A stretch of 5,885 nucleotides of DNA. Source: an uncultured Oscillibacter sp. (GTDB taxonomy: Bacteria > Bacillota > Clostridia > Oscillospirales > Oscillospiraceae). The stretch lies in contig CAMMCS010000122.1 in assembly GCA_946494635.1 (NCBI GenBank), forward strand, positions 1 through 5,885. Direction: 5' to 3'. Numbering within the stretch: position 1 is the first letter of the stretch; each line of letters opens with the position of its first letter. Both the position numbers and the translations under genes were made by a program. The notes beneath the pieces were generated by a model that was not told where the DNA came from, made no database searches, and saw only the letters and a list, made by a program, of their open reading frames with translations. Below, piece by piece: positions 1 to 5,850 of the stretch.

Positions 1-103
1 TTATCAAATGGGGCCCCCGCCGCGCCCCGCGCGGTGGGGAGAGGAGAAATAAATGAAGTGTGCGGAGCTTTCGGCGCCAGCCGGAAGCGCAGCGGAGCGG
101 AAT
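1..103. repeat. 103-bp direct repeat, copy 1 (array may continue off the left edge)
   Basis: The bases from 1 onward recur exactly 103 bp later; only three substitutions separate the copies, at 56, 59 and 61 (159, 162 and 164 in copy 2). The unit holds, on the plus strand, a very GC-rich hairpin (15-25 pairing with 29-39, loop 26-28, one G-U pair), then AGGAG (42-46) six bases before an ATG (53-55), then a second hairpin (67-75 pairing with 80-88, loop 76-79, one G-U pair). An AT-rich AATTTAT closes the unit at 101-107. The window begins inside the repeat, so more copies may lie to the left. No protein domain is recognisable. It looks like an intergenic repeat element; its family is not known to me. 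Confidence 0.9.
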
Positions 104-210
104 TTATCAAATGGGGCCCCCGCCGCGCCCCGCGCGGTGGGGAGAGGAGAAATAAATGGAGCGGGCGGAGCTTTCGGCGCCAGCCGGAAGCGCAGCGGAG
201 CGGAATTTAT
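104..210. repeat. 103-bp direct repeat, copy 2, running into the pyrE stop codon
   Basis: This is the second tandem copy, directly joined to the first with no spacer. It has the same two hairpins (118-128 with 132-142, and 170-178 with 183-191), and AGGAG at 145-149 six bases before an ATG at 156-158. Identity with the copy 1/copy 2 junction continues to base 210 (AATTTAT at 204-210 matches 101-107), so the pyrE stop codon at 207-209 lies inside the repeat. Beyond 210 the match ends. The element therefore forms the whole visible 3' flank of the pyr operon. Confidence 0.9.
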
Positions 211-213
211 TTC
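149..213. other. 9-bp inverted repeat enclosing the last repeat module and pyrE stop
   Basis: GAAATAAAT at 149-157 is the exact reverse complement of ATTTATTTC at 205-213. The two arms enclose the second hairpin (170-191) of repeat copy 2, so either strand could form a long stem with an inner hairpin. On the pyrE mRNA the 5' arm would contain the last sense codon and the stop codon. In copy 1 the corresponding outer arm pairs over only about 6 bp (49-54 with 102-107), so the full arm depends on pyrE sequence. A role in 3'-end stability is a guess. No T-tract follows, so it is not a standard intrinsic terminator. Confidence 0.5.
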
Positions 214-848
214 GACGAAATCCAGCTCTCGTCAGAGGGATTGGCCCGGAACTTTTTCAGCCGCTCAATGTCCTCAGGGCGGATCTTGCCCTCCTCGGCG
301 GCCACTTCACAGACGGCGTCGAAGTTGGACAGGGAATAATTGGTGACATTCGCGGCGGCCAGCCGGTCCAGGCCCTTCTGGAGCCCGTAGGTGAAGATGG
401 ACGCCACGCCGAGGACTTTGGCCCCAGCCTCCCGCAGGGCCTCCACTACCTCGATGCAGCTGCCGGCGGTGGAGATCAGATCCTCCACGACGACGACCTT
501 CTGACCCTTCTCCAGCCTGCCCTCGATGCGGTTCTGACGGCCATGGTCCTTGTTGCCGGAGCGGACGTAGCCCATGGGCAGGTCCATCAGGTGGCCCACG
601 ATGGCGGCGTGGGCGATGCCGGCGGTGGACGTGCCCATCAGCACCTCCACGTCCGGGTAGTGGGTGCGGATCAGCTCCACCAGCCCCTCCTCCACGTCCG
701 TGCGGACGGCGGGGGCGGTGAGGGTCAGGCGGTTGTCGCAGTAGATGGGGCTCTTGATGCCGGAGGCCCAGGTAAAGGGCTCGTCCGGCCGCAGGAATAC
801 GGCACCGATAGACAGAAGGTCATGGGCGATCTCGCGTTCTAAGTTCAT
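207..848 (-). CDS. pyrE: Orotate phosphoribosyltransferase
   Basis: Cytosolic enzyme that joins orotate to PRPP, giving orotidine 5'-phosphate (OMP) and pyrophosphate, the fifth step of UMP synthesis. The 213-aa length is normal for the family. The type I phosphoribosyltransferase PRPP-binding motif VVVVEDLISTAGS spans residues 118-130. The flexible catalytic loop at 95-110 carries R96, K100 and H102 in a KDHG context, like other Firmicute PyrE proteins. The N-terminal SGIKSPIYCD (29-38) matches the family's orotate-side region. The ATG start is supported by AAGGAGGA at 856-863, seven bases upstream. It is the last gene of the operon in this window, 44 nt after the larger lipoprotein gene. 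Its TAA stop lies inside the downstream 103-bp repeat. No truncation or missing key residue is seen. Confidence 0.97.
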   Translation of the reverse strand: MNLEREIAHDLLSIGAVFLRPDEPFTWASGIKSPIYCDNRLTLTAPAVRTDVEEGLVELIRTHYPDVEVLMGTSTAGIAHAAIVGHLMDLPMGYVRSGNKDHGRQNRIEGRLEKGQKVVVVEDLISTAGSCIEVVEALREAGAKVLGVASIFTYGLQKGLDRLAAANVTNYSLSNFDAVCEVAAEEGKIRPEDIERLKKFRANPSDESWISSK

Positions 849-855
849 ATGAAAA

Positions 856-863
856 TCCTCCTT
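856..863 (-). promoter_or_regulatory. Ribosome binding site of pyrE
   Basis: On the minus strand AAGGAGGA stands seven bases before the pyrE ATG (846-848), inside the 44-nt gap after the preceding lipoprotein gene. It is a near-perfect anti-16S match, so pyrE can be initiated independently of its neighbour. I see no convincing promoter boxes in this gap, which suits co-transcription with the genes upstream. Confidence 0.85.
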
Positions 864-892
864 GAGAAGAAATTACGATGGAAAACTGTCGG

Positions 893-1690
893 TCAGTGGA
901 CAGGGGGCGAAAAGTCGGTATTGATCCCGCGGGTATAGACGGAGAGGGAGATGTCACGGTTCTCTGGAGCACCCTCCACCCAGCCGGTCTGGGTGCCGGC
1001 ATCATCGCAGACGCCCTCCGTCCAAAGGGCCGTGGGATCAAAGGCCAGCCAGGCCTCTTCCAGCCGTTGGCCGTTCTCAAAAAGTGCAATGCCAAGCCCT
1101 GTAAAGGTAAACTGGGACACATCAGATTTGGAAAGCAGATCGTGCTGGACGGTGAGAAGGTAGGTTTTGCCCTCCCAGGCGATGAACAGGGTGTCGCACA
1201 TATACGTCTCCGTGCTGTCGGTTTGCGCATAGGAGCCGTCCGGCAGGCCGTGCCAGAACTCTTCCGAGAACATTCCCATTGTGCCGCTTCCCATCCGCCG
1301 GTTGACGAAGAGGTCTTCCACACCGTCATTGTCAAAATCCACAGCACAATAGGAGCTGTAAACTGCGGAAGCGGCACTTTCACAGTCCAGGGATTCCGGG
1401 GCCAGCGCGGCAGCTTCCTCCGCTGAAAGTTCCCGGCCAGCTTGCAGCGGCAAGAGTTCCTCATAAGAATCGGTACCGTTCTGCATACGGTCACGCAATT
1501 CTTGAATCAGGCTCTCTGGCAGGTAAGAGGCCGTCTCCAGCGGGGCGCTCTCCGAAACGGTTACTTCTTCCTCAGGGGCCGTCCCGGCCTCATCGGCACC
1601 CCCTGCCTGCGAGGGCTCCTGACTCTGCAGGCCGCCGCACCCGGAGAGCAGCCCGCAGAGCGCCAGCAGGCACAGCAGACGGCGCCGCAT
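893..1690 (-). CDS. Predicted lipoprotein with a DxDxDG calcium-loop-like motif
   Basis: Unidentified secreted lipoprotein of about 265 aa, numbered here from the ATG at 1688-1690; a GTG one codon upstream (1691-1693) would give 266. Residues 1-18 form a lipoprotein signal: arginines, a short hydrophobic stretch, then lipobox LSGC with C18 as the predicted lipidated cysteine. A Gly/Ser/Glu-rich linker follows (about 19-60). At 118-127 DFDNDGVEDL matches the DxDxDGxxD pattern of EF-hand-like calcium loops in VCBS/FG-GAP repeat proteins; I see only one. The rest is a soluble, mixed, Trp- and Phe-containing domain of unknown family. The pyrF TAA directly abuts the GTG, and the nearest Shine-Dalgarno-like bases (AAGGA, 1707-1711) are far for a start at 1690, so translational coupling to pyrF is likely. 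A hand count at 1081-1140 gives about 43% GC, well below the pyr genes, suggesting a later addition. It has no evident role in pyrimidine synthesis. Confidence 0.85.
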   Translation of the reverse strand: MRRRLLCLLALCGLLSGCGGLQSQEPSQAGGADEAGTAPEEEVTVSESAPLETASYLPESLIQELRDRMQNGTDSYEELLPLQAGRELSAEEAAALAPESLDCESAASAVYSSYCAVDFDNDGVEDLFVNRRMGSGTMGMFSEEFWHGLPDGSYAQTDSTETYMCDTLFIAWEGKTYLLTVQHDLLSKSDVSQFTFTGLGIALFENGQRLEEAWLAFDPTALWTEGVCDDAGTQTGWVEGAPENRDISLSVYTRGINTDFSPPVH

Positions 1691-1693
1691 CAC

Positions 1694-2398
1694 TTACCCC
1701 AAAAAGTCCTTCACCGCTCTGCGGTACGCCGCCACCGGATCCTCCGCCTGGGTGATGGGGCGGCCCACCACGATGTAGTCGCAGCCGGACTTGCCCGCCT
1801 TCTCGGGGGTCATGATCCGCTTCTGGTCGCCGGCGGCGCTGTCCGCGAACCGGATGCCGGGGGTGACGGTCAGGAAGTCCGCGCCGCACCGCTCCTTCAC
1901 CAGGGCGGCCTCCAGGGGAGAGCACACCACGCCGTCCAGGCCGCTGGCGGCGGCGTTCTTGGCGTAGGAGAGCACCGTCTCCGCCATGGGGGTGTCGATC
2001 AGCAGCTCGTTTTTCAGGGCGGCGGCGTCGGTGGAGGTCAGCTGGGTGACGGCGATCAGCAGGGGGCGGGTGCCGTCGGGGCGGGTCAGGCCCTCCAGAG
2101 CAGCTCGCATCATCTCGGCGGTGCCGGCGGCGTGGAGGTTTACCATGTCGATGTCCAGCCGGGAGAGGACCGCCATGGCCCGCTTCACGGTGTTGGGGAT
2201 GTCGTGGAGCTTCAGGTCCAGGAAGATCTTGTGGCCCCGGGCCTTGATGTCCCGGACCACCTGGGGCCCCTCGGCGTAGAACAGCTCCATGCCGATCTTC
2301 ACAAAGGGCTTTTCCCCGGCGGGGAACTGGTCCAGGAAGGCGAGGGTCTCCTCACGGGTGGGGAAGTCCAGGGCGATGATGACGTCTTTTGCGCTCAT
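1694..2398 (-). CDS. pyrF: Orotidine 5'-phosphate decarboxylase
   Basis: Cytosolic TIM-barrel enzyme that decarboxylates OMP to UMP, the last step of the pathway. The 234-aa protein shows the full catalytic signature: ALDF near the N-terminus (D11), VKIG with K34, the charged tetrad region DLKLHD (D61, K63, D66), TPGIR (179-183) and VGRPIT (211-216) with phosphate-binding R213. The short form without a long insertion fits the bacterial group typified by B. subtilis. The frame stays open ten codons further upstream, but I chose the ATG at 2396-2398: the conserved DVIIALDF begins right after it, and AAAGGA (2409-2414) lies ten bases upstream. It sits 33 nt after the small lipoprotein gene and abuts the larger one. 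Confidence 0.97.
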   Translation of the reverse strand: MSAKDVIIALDFPTREETLAFLDQFPAGEKPFVKIGMELFYAEGPQVVRDIKARGHKIFLDLKLHDIPNTVKRAMAVLSRLDIDMVNLHAAGTAEMMRAALEGLTRPDGTRPLLIAVTQLTSTDAAALKNELLIDTPMAETVLSYAKNAAASGLDGVVCSPLEAALVKERCGADFLTVTPGIRFADSAAGDQKRIMTPEKAGKSGCDYIVVGRPITQAEDPVAAYRRAVKDFLG

Positions 2399-2431
2399 AT
2401 TCAAACAGTCCTTTCTGTAATCATGCAAAAT

Positions 2432-2881
2432 TCAGGACAGCGAGGTCCATGTGTCTGTGCCGATGCCGTACTCCCAGCAGGCGGAGCCGTCCTTGGCCAC
2501 GGCATAGATGGCCGCCAGCCGGCCGGCCATGGGATTGGCGGTCTGCTCCGGCGGCAGGCCGCCGTCGGCATCCGGGCCGTAGAGCAGCTGGAATTCATAG
2601 GCGGTCTGGCCGTCTACCTCCGTTTCCGTGGGCGGCTCGTCCGTCCACCAGACATAGTGGGGGCCGTCCGTCTCAAAGCCGGTCTCCGGGTCATAGGACA
2701 GATAGTTGGGGTTCTGGTCCAGCAGCGTCTGAGTCAGAGTGTCCAGCGCCGCCTCCGGCGTCAGTTCCGTCACGGCGGTTTCCGGGGATTCCGTCTCCGG
2801 GCCGCTGTCAGGCGCGGCGGACTCCCCGCCGCAGCCGGAGAGCAGGAGGCAGAATAGCAACAGGCAGAGTAGCTTTTTCCT
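2432..2881 (-). CDS. Small predicted lipoprotein; expected start codon reads AGG
   Basis: Unidentified lipoprotein frame of 149 codons. From codon 2 it reads KKLLCLLLFCLLLSGC, a textbook lipoprotein signal with C17 as the predicted lipidated cysteine, then an acidic Ser/Pro/Glu linker (18-45) and a small soluble domain with WWTDEPPT (78-85), IYAVAKDG (125-132) and a C-terminal WEYGIGTDTW (136-145). The start is odd: AAGGAG (2888-2893) stands six bases before codon AGG (2879-2881), exactly where ATG would be expected. The nearest in-frame alternatives are a GTG at 2945-2947, inside pyrD (171 aa, a 22-residue extension ahead of the basic signal start), and a TTG at 2858-2860, which would remove the basic n-region. 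It may be a start-codon mutant, use the GTG, or contain a base error. The frame itself is intact. It lies between pyrD and pyrF in operon orientation; function unknown. Confidence 0.7.
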   Translation of the reverse strand, partial: RKKLLCLLLFCLLLSGCGGESAAPDSGPETESPETAVTELTPEAALDTLTQTLLDQNPNYLSYDPETGFETDGPHYVWWTDEPPTETEVDGQTAYEFQLLYGPDADGGLPPEQTANPMAGRLAAIYAVAKDGSACWEYGIGTDTWTSLS

Positions 2882-2887
2882 TTGCGT

Positions 2888-2893
2888 CTCCTT
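2888..2893 (-). promoter_or_regulatory. Ribosome binding site facing an AGG codon
   Basis: On the minus strand AAGGAG overlaps the in-frame tandem stops TGA-TAA that end pyrD (2892-2897). Six bases later, at the ideal initiation distance, comes AGG rather than ATG, GTG or TTG. The site marks where translation of the small lipoprotein was once, or still is, meant to begin. It argues against the GTG at 2947, which has no comparably placed site. Confidence 0.65.
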
Positions 2894-2894
2894 A

Positions 2895-3806
2895 TCAGTG
2901 GGCGGCGCCGGTGAGATCCGCGATGCGCTCCACGCCCAAACGCTCACACACGGCAGGCAGGGCCTCGATGATCTTCTTGCAGGCGCAGGGATCCCGCAGG
3001 TTGGCGGCGCCGATCTCCACGGCGCTGGCCCCCGCCAGCATCATCTCGCACACGTCCTCGGCGGAGGAGACGCCGCCGCAGCCGATGATGGGCAGCTTCA
3101 CCGCCTCGTACACGTCCCATACCATCCGCACCGCCACCGGGAACACCGCCGGGCCGGACAGGCCGCCGGTGCGGTTGGCGATGAGGGGCCTCTTCGTTTT
3201 CAAGTCGATCCGCATCCCCAGCAGGGTGTTGATGAGGCACAGGCCGTCGGCCCCCGCGTCGGCGCAGGCCCTGGCGATCTCCGCGATGTCGGTGACATTG
3301 GGCGTCAGCTTCATAAAGACGGGCTTCTTCGTCACCGCCTTCACCGCACGGGTGACCTCCGCAGCGGCGTGGGGGTCGCAGCCGAAGTTCTTCCCCCCAG
3401 CGTGGACGTTGGGGCAGGAGATGTTGACCTCCAGGATCGCCACCTGGTCGATGTCGTTCAGCTTGGCGCAGTTCTCCGCGTACTCCTGGAGGGAGAAGCC
3501 CCCCACGTTGGCGATGACCGGCCCGTGGAAGATCCTGGCGATGTTGGGCACCTCCTCCGCGATCACCGCGTCGATGCCCGGGTTCTGGAGCCCCACGGCG
3601 TTCAGCATCCCGGCGGCGGTCTCCGCGATGCGGGGCTGGGGATTGCCCGGCCGGGGCGCGGCGGTGGTGCCCTTCCAGGAGAAGCTGCCCAGAATGTCCA
3701 GGTCGTACAGCTCCGCGTACTCCCGGCCGTAGCCGAAGGTGCCGGAGGCGGGGATCACGGGATTTTTCAGCTCCACATCTCCTAGGCGGACAGACAGGTT
3801 CACCAT
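2895..3806 (-). CDS. pyrD: Dihydroorotate dehydrogenase class 1B, catalytic subunit
   Basis: FMN enzyme that oxidises dihydroorotate to orotate; in class 1B the electrons pass through PyrK to NAD. The 303-aa length is typical. Visible signatures are K45 in the SWKG segment, NAVGLQNPG (69-77), the active-site cysteine C131 in NISCPNV (128-134; classes 1A and 1B use Cys where class 2 uses Ser), MKLTPN with K166, and the FMN phosphate region IIGCGG (240-245). The class 1B call is backed by pyrK directly upstream. The ATG overlaps the pyrK stop (7-nt overlap, ATGGTGA), and AAGGAGG at 3814-3820 lies seven bases upstream, so translational coupling is likely. It ends in TGA followed at once by in-frame TAA. 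It should act in the cytosol as a PyrD2-PyrK2 tetramer, inferred from the family. Confidence 0.97.
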   Translation of the reverse strand: MVNLSVRLGDVELKNPVIPASGTFGYGREYAELYDLDILGSFSWKGTTAAPRPGNPQPRIAETAAGMLNAVGLQNPGIDAVIAEEVPNIARIFHGPVIANVGGFSLQEYAENCAKLNDIDQVAILEVNISCPNVHAGGKNFGCDPHAAAEVTRAVKAVTKKPVFMKLTPNVTDIAEIARACADAGADGLCLINTLLGMRIDLKTKRPLIANRTGGLSGPAVFPVAVRMVWDVYEAVKLPIIGCGGVSSAEDVCEMMLAGASAVEIGAANLRDPCACKKIIEALPAVCERLGVERIADLTGAAH

Positions 3807-4537
3807 ACGATCTCCTCCTTATACAGAATGGGGCCGTCCTTGCACACCCGCTTGTAGCCGTTCGTCGTGGGGACGGAGCAGCCCATGCAGGCGCCGAAGC
3901 CGCAGCCCATCCGGGCCTCGAAGCTGAACTGCCCGCCGGTGAGCTGCCCCAGGCCGTGGACGGCCTTCAGCATGGGGGTGGGGCCGCAGACGAAGGCGTA
4001 GTCACACTCCCGGACGTTCTTGGCCAGGTCCGTCACAAAGCCCTTGGTGCCCAGCTGGCCGTCCTCCGTGGCCACCAGCAGGCGGCAGCCCAGCTTGGAG
4101 AATTCCTCCAGATAGAAGGCGTCCTTCCCAGACCGGAAGCCCAGCCCCACCGTGGGGGTGACGCCCGCCTCCAGCATCCGCTGGGCCAGGCCGTACAGGG
4201 GCGCGATGCCGATGCCGCCCCCCAGCAGGATGGGGTGCGCGCCGCCCTGCGTCAGGTCGAAGCCGTTGCCCAGGCCCGACAGCACGTCCAGCTCCGTGCC
4301 GGGGACGCACCGCACCAGGTCGTGGGTGCCCTCGCCCACCACCCGGACCAGGAGCAGCAGGGCGTCCTCCGTCCAGTTGCAGATGGAGATGGGCCGCCGG
4401 AGGAATTTGCCGGGCAGCTGGATGTTCACGAACTGCCCCGGCGCCGTGACGGCGGAGGTGTCGCCGGACAGCACCAGCTCATAGGTGTCACCGGTCAGCT
4501 GCCGGGTGTGTTCCAGGGTAAAGAGAGATTGTTTCAT
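3800..4537 (-). CDS. pyrK: Dihydroorotate dehydrogenase electron-transfer subunit
   Basis: FAD and [2Fe-2S] protein that carries electrons from the FMN of PyrD to NAD. The 245-aa sequence reads in the order of the ferredoxin reductase-like family: a beta-barrel with FAD-binding RRPISI (47-52), a GGGIGIAP nucleotide-binding segment (106-113), a CGPTPM motif (184-189), and a C-terminal iron-sulfur cluster with C212, C217, C220 and C232 in the CxxxxCxxC...C spacing expected of PyrK. All four cysteines are present. The ATG overlaps the pyrC stop as ATGA (4534-4537), with AGGAGGA (4544-4550) six bases upstream, and its own stop overlaps the pyrD start. PyrC, PyrK and PyrD are thus translated as a coupled block. 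No defect is seen. Confidence 0.97.
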   Translation of the reverse strand: MKQSLFTLEHTRQLTGDTYELVLSGDTSAVTAPGQFVNIQLPGKFLRRPISICNWTEDALLLLVRVVGEGTHDLVRCVPGTELDVLSGLGNGFDLTQGGAHPILLGGGIGIAPLYGLAQRMLEAGVTPTVGLGFRSGKDAFYLEEFSKLGCRLLVATEDGQLGTKGFVTDLAKNVRECDYAFVCGPTPMLKAVHGLGQLTGGQFSFEARMGCGFGACMGCSVPTTNGYKRVCKDGPILYKEEIVW

Positions 4538-5850
4538 ACATAGTCCTCCTGACAGGGGGGGATGGGGGTCTTGTTGACATTGCGGGAGCTGGCGGTGTAC
4601 ACCAGATTCCCGTTGCAGATGGTCTTGTCCACCCCGGCGGTGACGGTCCAGCCGTCAAAGGGCGTGGCCCTGCCCTGGGAGAAGAAGGAAGAGCTGTCGA
4701 TGGCGTGGGGCCAGTTCAGGTTCAGCACCGTGAGGTCCGCGATCTCACCGGCCTCGATCTTTCCGCCGGGCAGGCGGAACAGCCGCCTGGGATTGACGCA
4801 CAGGGCGTTCAGCAGTGCGGCGAAGGGCACGATGCCCGGTTCCACCAGCTCTGTGTACAGCACCGGGAAGGCACACTCCAGGCCCACGATGCCGTTGAGG
4901 CTGCGGAGCCCCCGGGACTTCTCCTCCGCGCTGTGGGGAGCGTGGTCTGTGGCGATGCAGTCGATGGTGCCGTCCAGCAATCCCTCGATCAGGGCGTCCC
5001 GGTCTGCGGCGGAGCGGATGGGGGGATTCATCTTGAACCGGCCGTCGTCCATCAGATCCTCGTCGCACAGGAGCAGATAGTGGGGCCCGGTCTCGCAGGA
5101 CACCGGCAGCCCTTCCGCCTTGGCCTTGCGGATGAGGGCCACGCTCTCCCTGGTGGAGACGTGGCATACATGGTACCGGCAGCCGGTCTCCCGGACCAGC
5201 TCCAGATCCCGCTCCACCTGCTTCCACTCGCTGGCGGGATCATTGCCCGGGAAGCCGTTCCGCTTCGCCCAGTCCCCATCATGGACGCACCAGCCGGGGG
5301 TGAGCAGGGATTCGTCCTCGCAGTGGGCGGTGATGGGCCTGTCCAGCTCCCTGGCAAGCAGCATGGCATCGCGCATCTGCTCGGCGGACTGGACGCCCTT
5401 CCCGTCGTCGGAGAAGCCGCAGACGAAGGGCTCCATCGCCCGCAGAGCCGCCAGCTCCGCTCCCTTTTCGCCCCGGGTAATGGCCCCGTAGGGGTACACC
5501 CGCACCCGGGCGTCCCGGGCGACGGCGTCCAGCTCCGGCCACAGGTGCTCCAGGGAGTCCGGCACCGGATCCAGGTTGGGCATGGCGCACACCGCCGTGT
5601 AACCTCCGGCGGCAGCGGCGGCCGTGCCGGATGCGATGGTCTCCTTATAAGAAAATCCAGGCTCCCGAAGATGGACATGCACATCGACGAAACCTGGAAC
5701 AATTACCTGATCCATACATTCAATTACGGAAAAACCTTCCTTGGGAAGGGAGGGAGAAACGGAAACAATACGGCCGCCGGAAATGGAAATATCCATATTC
5801 TGGAATACTCCGTTCCGAAAAACAGCCCCTCCGGTCAGCAACAGATTCAT
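4534..5850 (-). CDS. pyrC: Dihydroorotase, class I
   Basis: Zinc amidohydrolase that cyclises carbamoyl aspartate to dihydroorotate, the third step of the pathway. The 438-aa length fits class I (Bacillus-type) dihydroorotase, not the shorter E. coli type. Motifs in order: DVHVHLREPG (56-65) with metal ligands H58 and H60; AMPNLDP (89-95); SDDG (147-150), the Asp region used in this class in place of a carboxylated lysine; TAHCED with H176; HVCHVST with H230; NPPIRS (275-280); and catalytic D302 in TDHAPHS. I chose the ATG at 5848-5850, nine codons inside the longest frame, because AAGGAG (5858-5863) sits seven bases before it and family proteins begin near this LLLTGG strand. The stop overlaps the pyrK start by four bases. 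In the B. subtilis operon the carbamoyl-phosphate synthetase genes sit between pyrC and pyrK; here none do. Confidence 0.97.
   Translation of the reverse strand: MNLLLTGGAVFRNGVFQNMDISISGGRIVSVSPSLPKEGFSVIECMDQVIVPGFVDVHVHLREPGFSYKETIASGTAAAAAGGYTAVCAMPNLDPVPDSLEHLWPELDAVARDARVRVYPYGAITRGEKGAELAALRAMEPFVCGFSDDGKGVQSAEQMRDAMLLARELDRPITAHCEDESLLTPGWCVHDGDWAKRNGFPGNDPASEWKQVERDLELVRETGCRYHVCHVSTRESVALIRKAKAEGLPVSCETGPHYLLLCDEDLMDDGRFKMNPPIRSAADRDALIEGLLDGTIDCIATDHAPHSAEEKSRGLRSLNGIVGLECAFPVLYTELVEPGIVPFAALLNALCVNPRRLFRLPGGKIEAGEIADLTVLNLNWPHAIDSSSFFSQGRATPFDGWTVTAGVDKTICNGNLVYTASSRNVNKTPIPPCQEDYV

Noticed and set aside
15..39. Intrinsic terminator for the pyr operon
   Set aside because: The hairpin is strong, but neither strand has a T-tract after it, and on the operon strand the stem carries an A-C mismatch.
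1..210. CRISPR array
   Set aside because: The units are 103 bp, directly joined with no unique spacers, and only two copies are seen.
156..842. Plus-strand frame starting at the repeat's ATG and running through pyrE
   Set aside because: The start has a good ribosome binding site, but beyond the repeat the frame is simply antisense pyrE; at most the first few codons could matter.
849..892. Internal promoter before pyrE
   Set aside because: The 44-nt gap is somewhat AT-rich but has no paired -35/-10 boxes at proper spacing.
820..1494. Second minus-strand frame (224 codons) across the larger lipoprotein gene
   Set aside because: It is out of frame with the lipoprotein, which has a clear signal peptide and sensible composition; this frame is Pro/Arg/Ser-rich with no signature.
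1442..2857. Long plus-strand open frame (471 codons), and similar ones at 2739-3785, 2389-3732 and 3956-4543
   Set aside because: They lie antisense to well-identified pyr genes, are rich in Gly, Arg, His and Ala as expected from the opposite strand of GC-rich coding DNA, and show no domain.
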